Assembly: GCA_030628905.1 (NCBI GenBank)
Contig: DAOVQB010000248.1
Location: forward strand, 1 to 5,400
Reading direction: 5' to 3'
DNA length: 5,400 nt
Source of the DNA: DAOVQB01 sp023128935
GTDB taxonomy: Bacteria; Eisenbacteria; RBG-16-71-46; CAIMUX01; WJJG01
Each line of letters opens with the position of its first letter. Positions within the stretch are counted from its first letter, which is position 1. Shown here piece after piece: positions 5,210 through 5,400 of the stretch. The notes under the pieces are model-generated. The model was given only the letters and a program-made list of their open reading frames with translations, was not told the origin of the DNA and ran no database searches. Both the position numbers and the translations under genes were made by a program.

Positions 5210-5400
5210 ATGATCAAGAGATCTTTTCTGCTGATATTCGGGCTCGTTTCATTGTTCGCTCTGATCGGCCAAGCCGGCCTCCCGGACAAGGGATGGGGAA
5301 TCGGAATCCAGATCAACTATCCGTTCACCGGATTCAGCGTCCGCTTCTTCAACGCCGACGGGATCGGCTTCGAGTTCAACATCTTCCCCAACCCGACGTC
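5210..5400 (+). CDS. Secreted or outer-surface protein, N-terminal part only
   Basis: The gene begins with ATG at 5210, preceded by AGGAGG (5199-5204) with a 5-nt spacer, and runs off the right edge after 63 codons. Residues 1-22 are a clear signal peptide: basic MIKR, a hydrophobic core FLLIFGLVSLFALIG, and a likely cut after GQA. There is no lipobox cysteine, so it is not a lipoprotein. The mature part (GWGIGIQINYPFTGFSVRFF, then DGIGFEFNIFPN) alternates hydrophobic and polar residues with many Gly, Phe and Asn, as in the strands of small beta-barrel or beta-rich envelope proteins. I do not recognise the family, and the fold call rests on about 40 residues. It is divergent from the tRNA gene and appears to be ordinary chromosomal content unrelated to the four-gene module. 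Confidence 0.8.
   Translation, partial: MIKRSFLLIFGLVSLFALIGQAGLPDKGWGIGIQINYPFTGFSVRFFNADGIGFEFNIFPNPT

Noticed and set aside
1..5400. CRISPR array, riboswitch, rRNA or replication origin
   Set aside because: No regularly spaced direct repeats, no recognisable riboswitch core, no rRNA sequence and no origin-like repeats were seen.

Overview
The window is bacterial DNA of moderately high GC. Evidence for a bacterium is strong GGAGG-type ribosome binding sites, sigma70-like promoters, tightly packed co-directional genes, and a tRNA-Ala gene whose CCA end is not encoded. I cannot assign a genus. The only hint is the partial secreted protein at the right edge, which suits a cell with a surface or envelope compartment, and that is not enough to name a phylum.

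Layout from left to right. Positions 1-75 carry a good leftward promoter, probably for a gene beyond the left edge. Positions 76-455 contain no gene I can support. Positions 456-4726 hold four genes, all on the minus strand and so transcribed right to left: a short XRE-type helix-turn-helix protein with a C-terminal membrane segment (4726-4427), a 67-residue glycine-zipper membrane protein (4416-4213), a 673-residue helical-repeat protein (4131-2110) and a 548-residue protein whose N-terminal domain looks like a PD-(D/E)XK nuclease fold (2102-456). Gaps between them are 10, 81 and 7 bp. The first two and the last two genes are tightly coupled, so I read the set as one operon, possibly with a second promoter in the 81-bp gap.

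The promoter for this set (4765-4737) predicts an almost leaderless mRNA for the XRE gene. A perfect 12-bp palindrome overlaps its -35 box and is the obvious candidate operator for autoregulation. The promoter lies inside the 3' end of a decayed transposase/integrase remnant (4913-4740). Beyond that lie a tRNA-Ala(UGC) gene (minus) and the start of a secreted protein gene (plus), which share a 105-bp divergent promoter region.

The four-gene set looks like an accessory module inserted between a transposase remnant and ordinary chromosome beside a tRNA gene. The combination of a membrane-linked regulator, a small pore-like or scaffold-like membrane protein, a large helical scaffold and a nuclease-like protein resembles the general build of an antiviral defence cassette. 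I do not recognise it as a named system. That role is inference from domain types and context, not from recognised homology.
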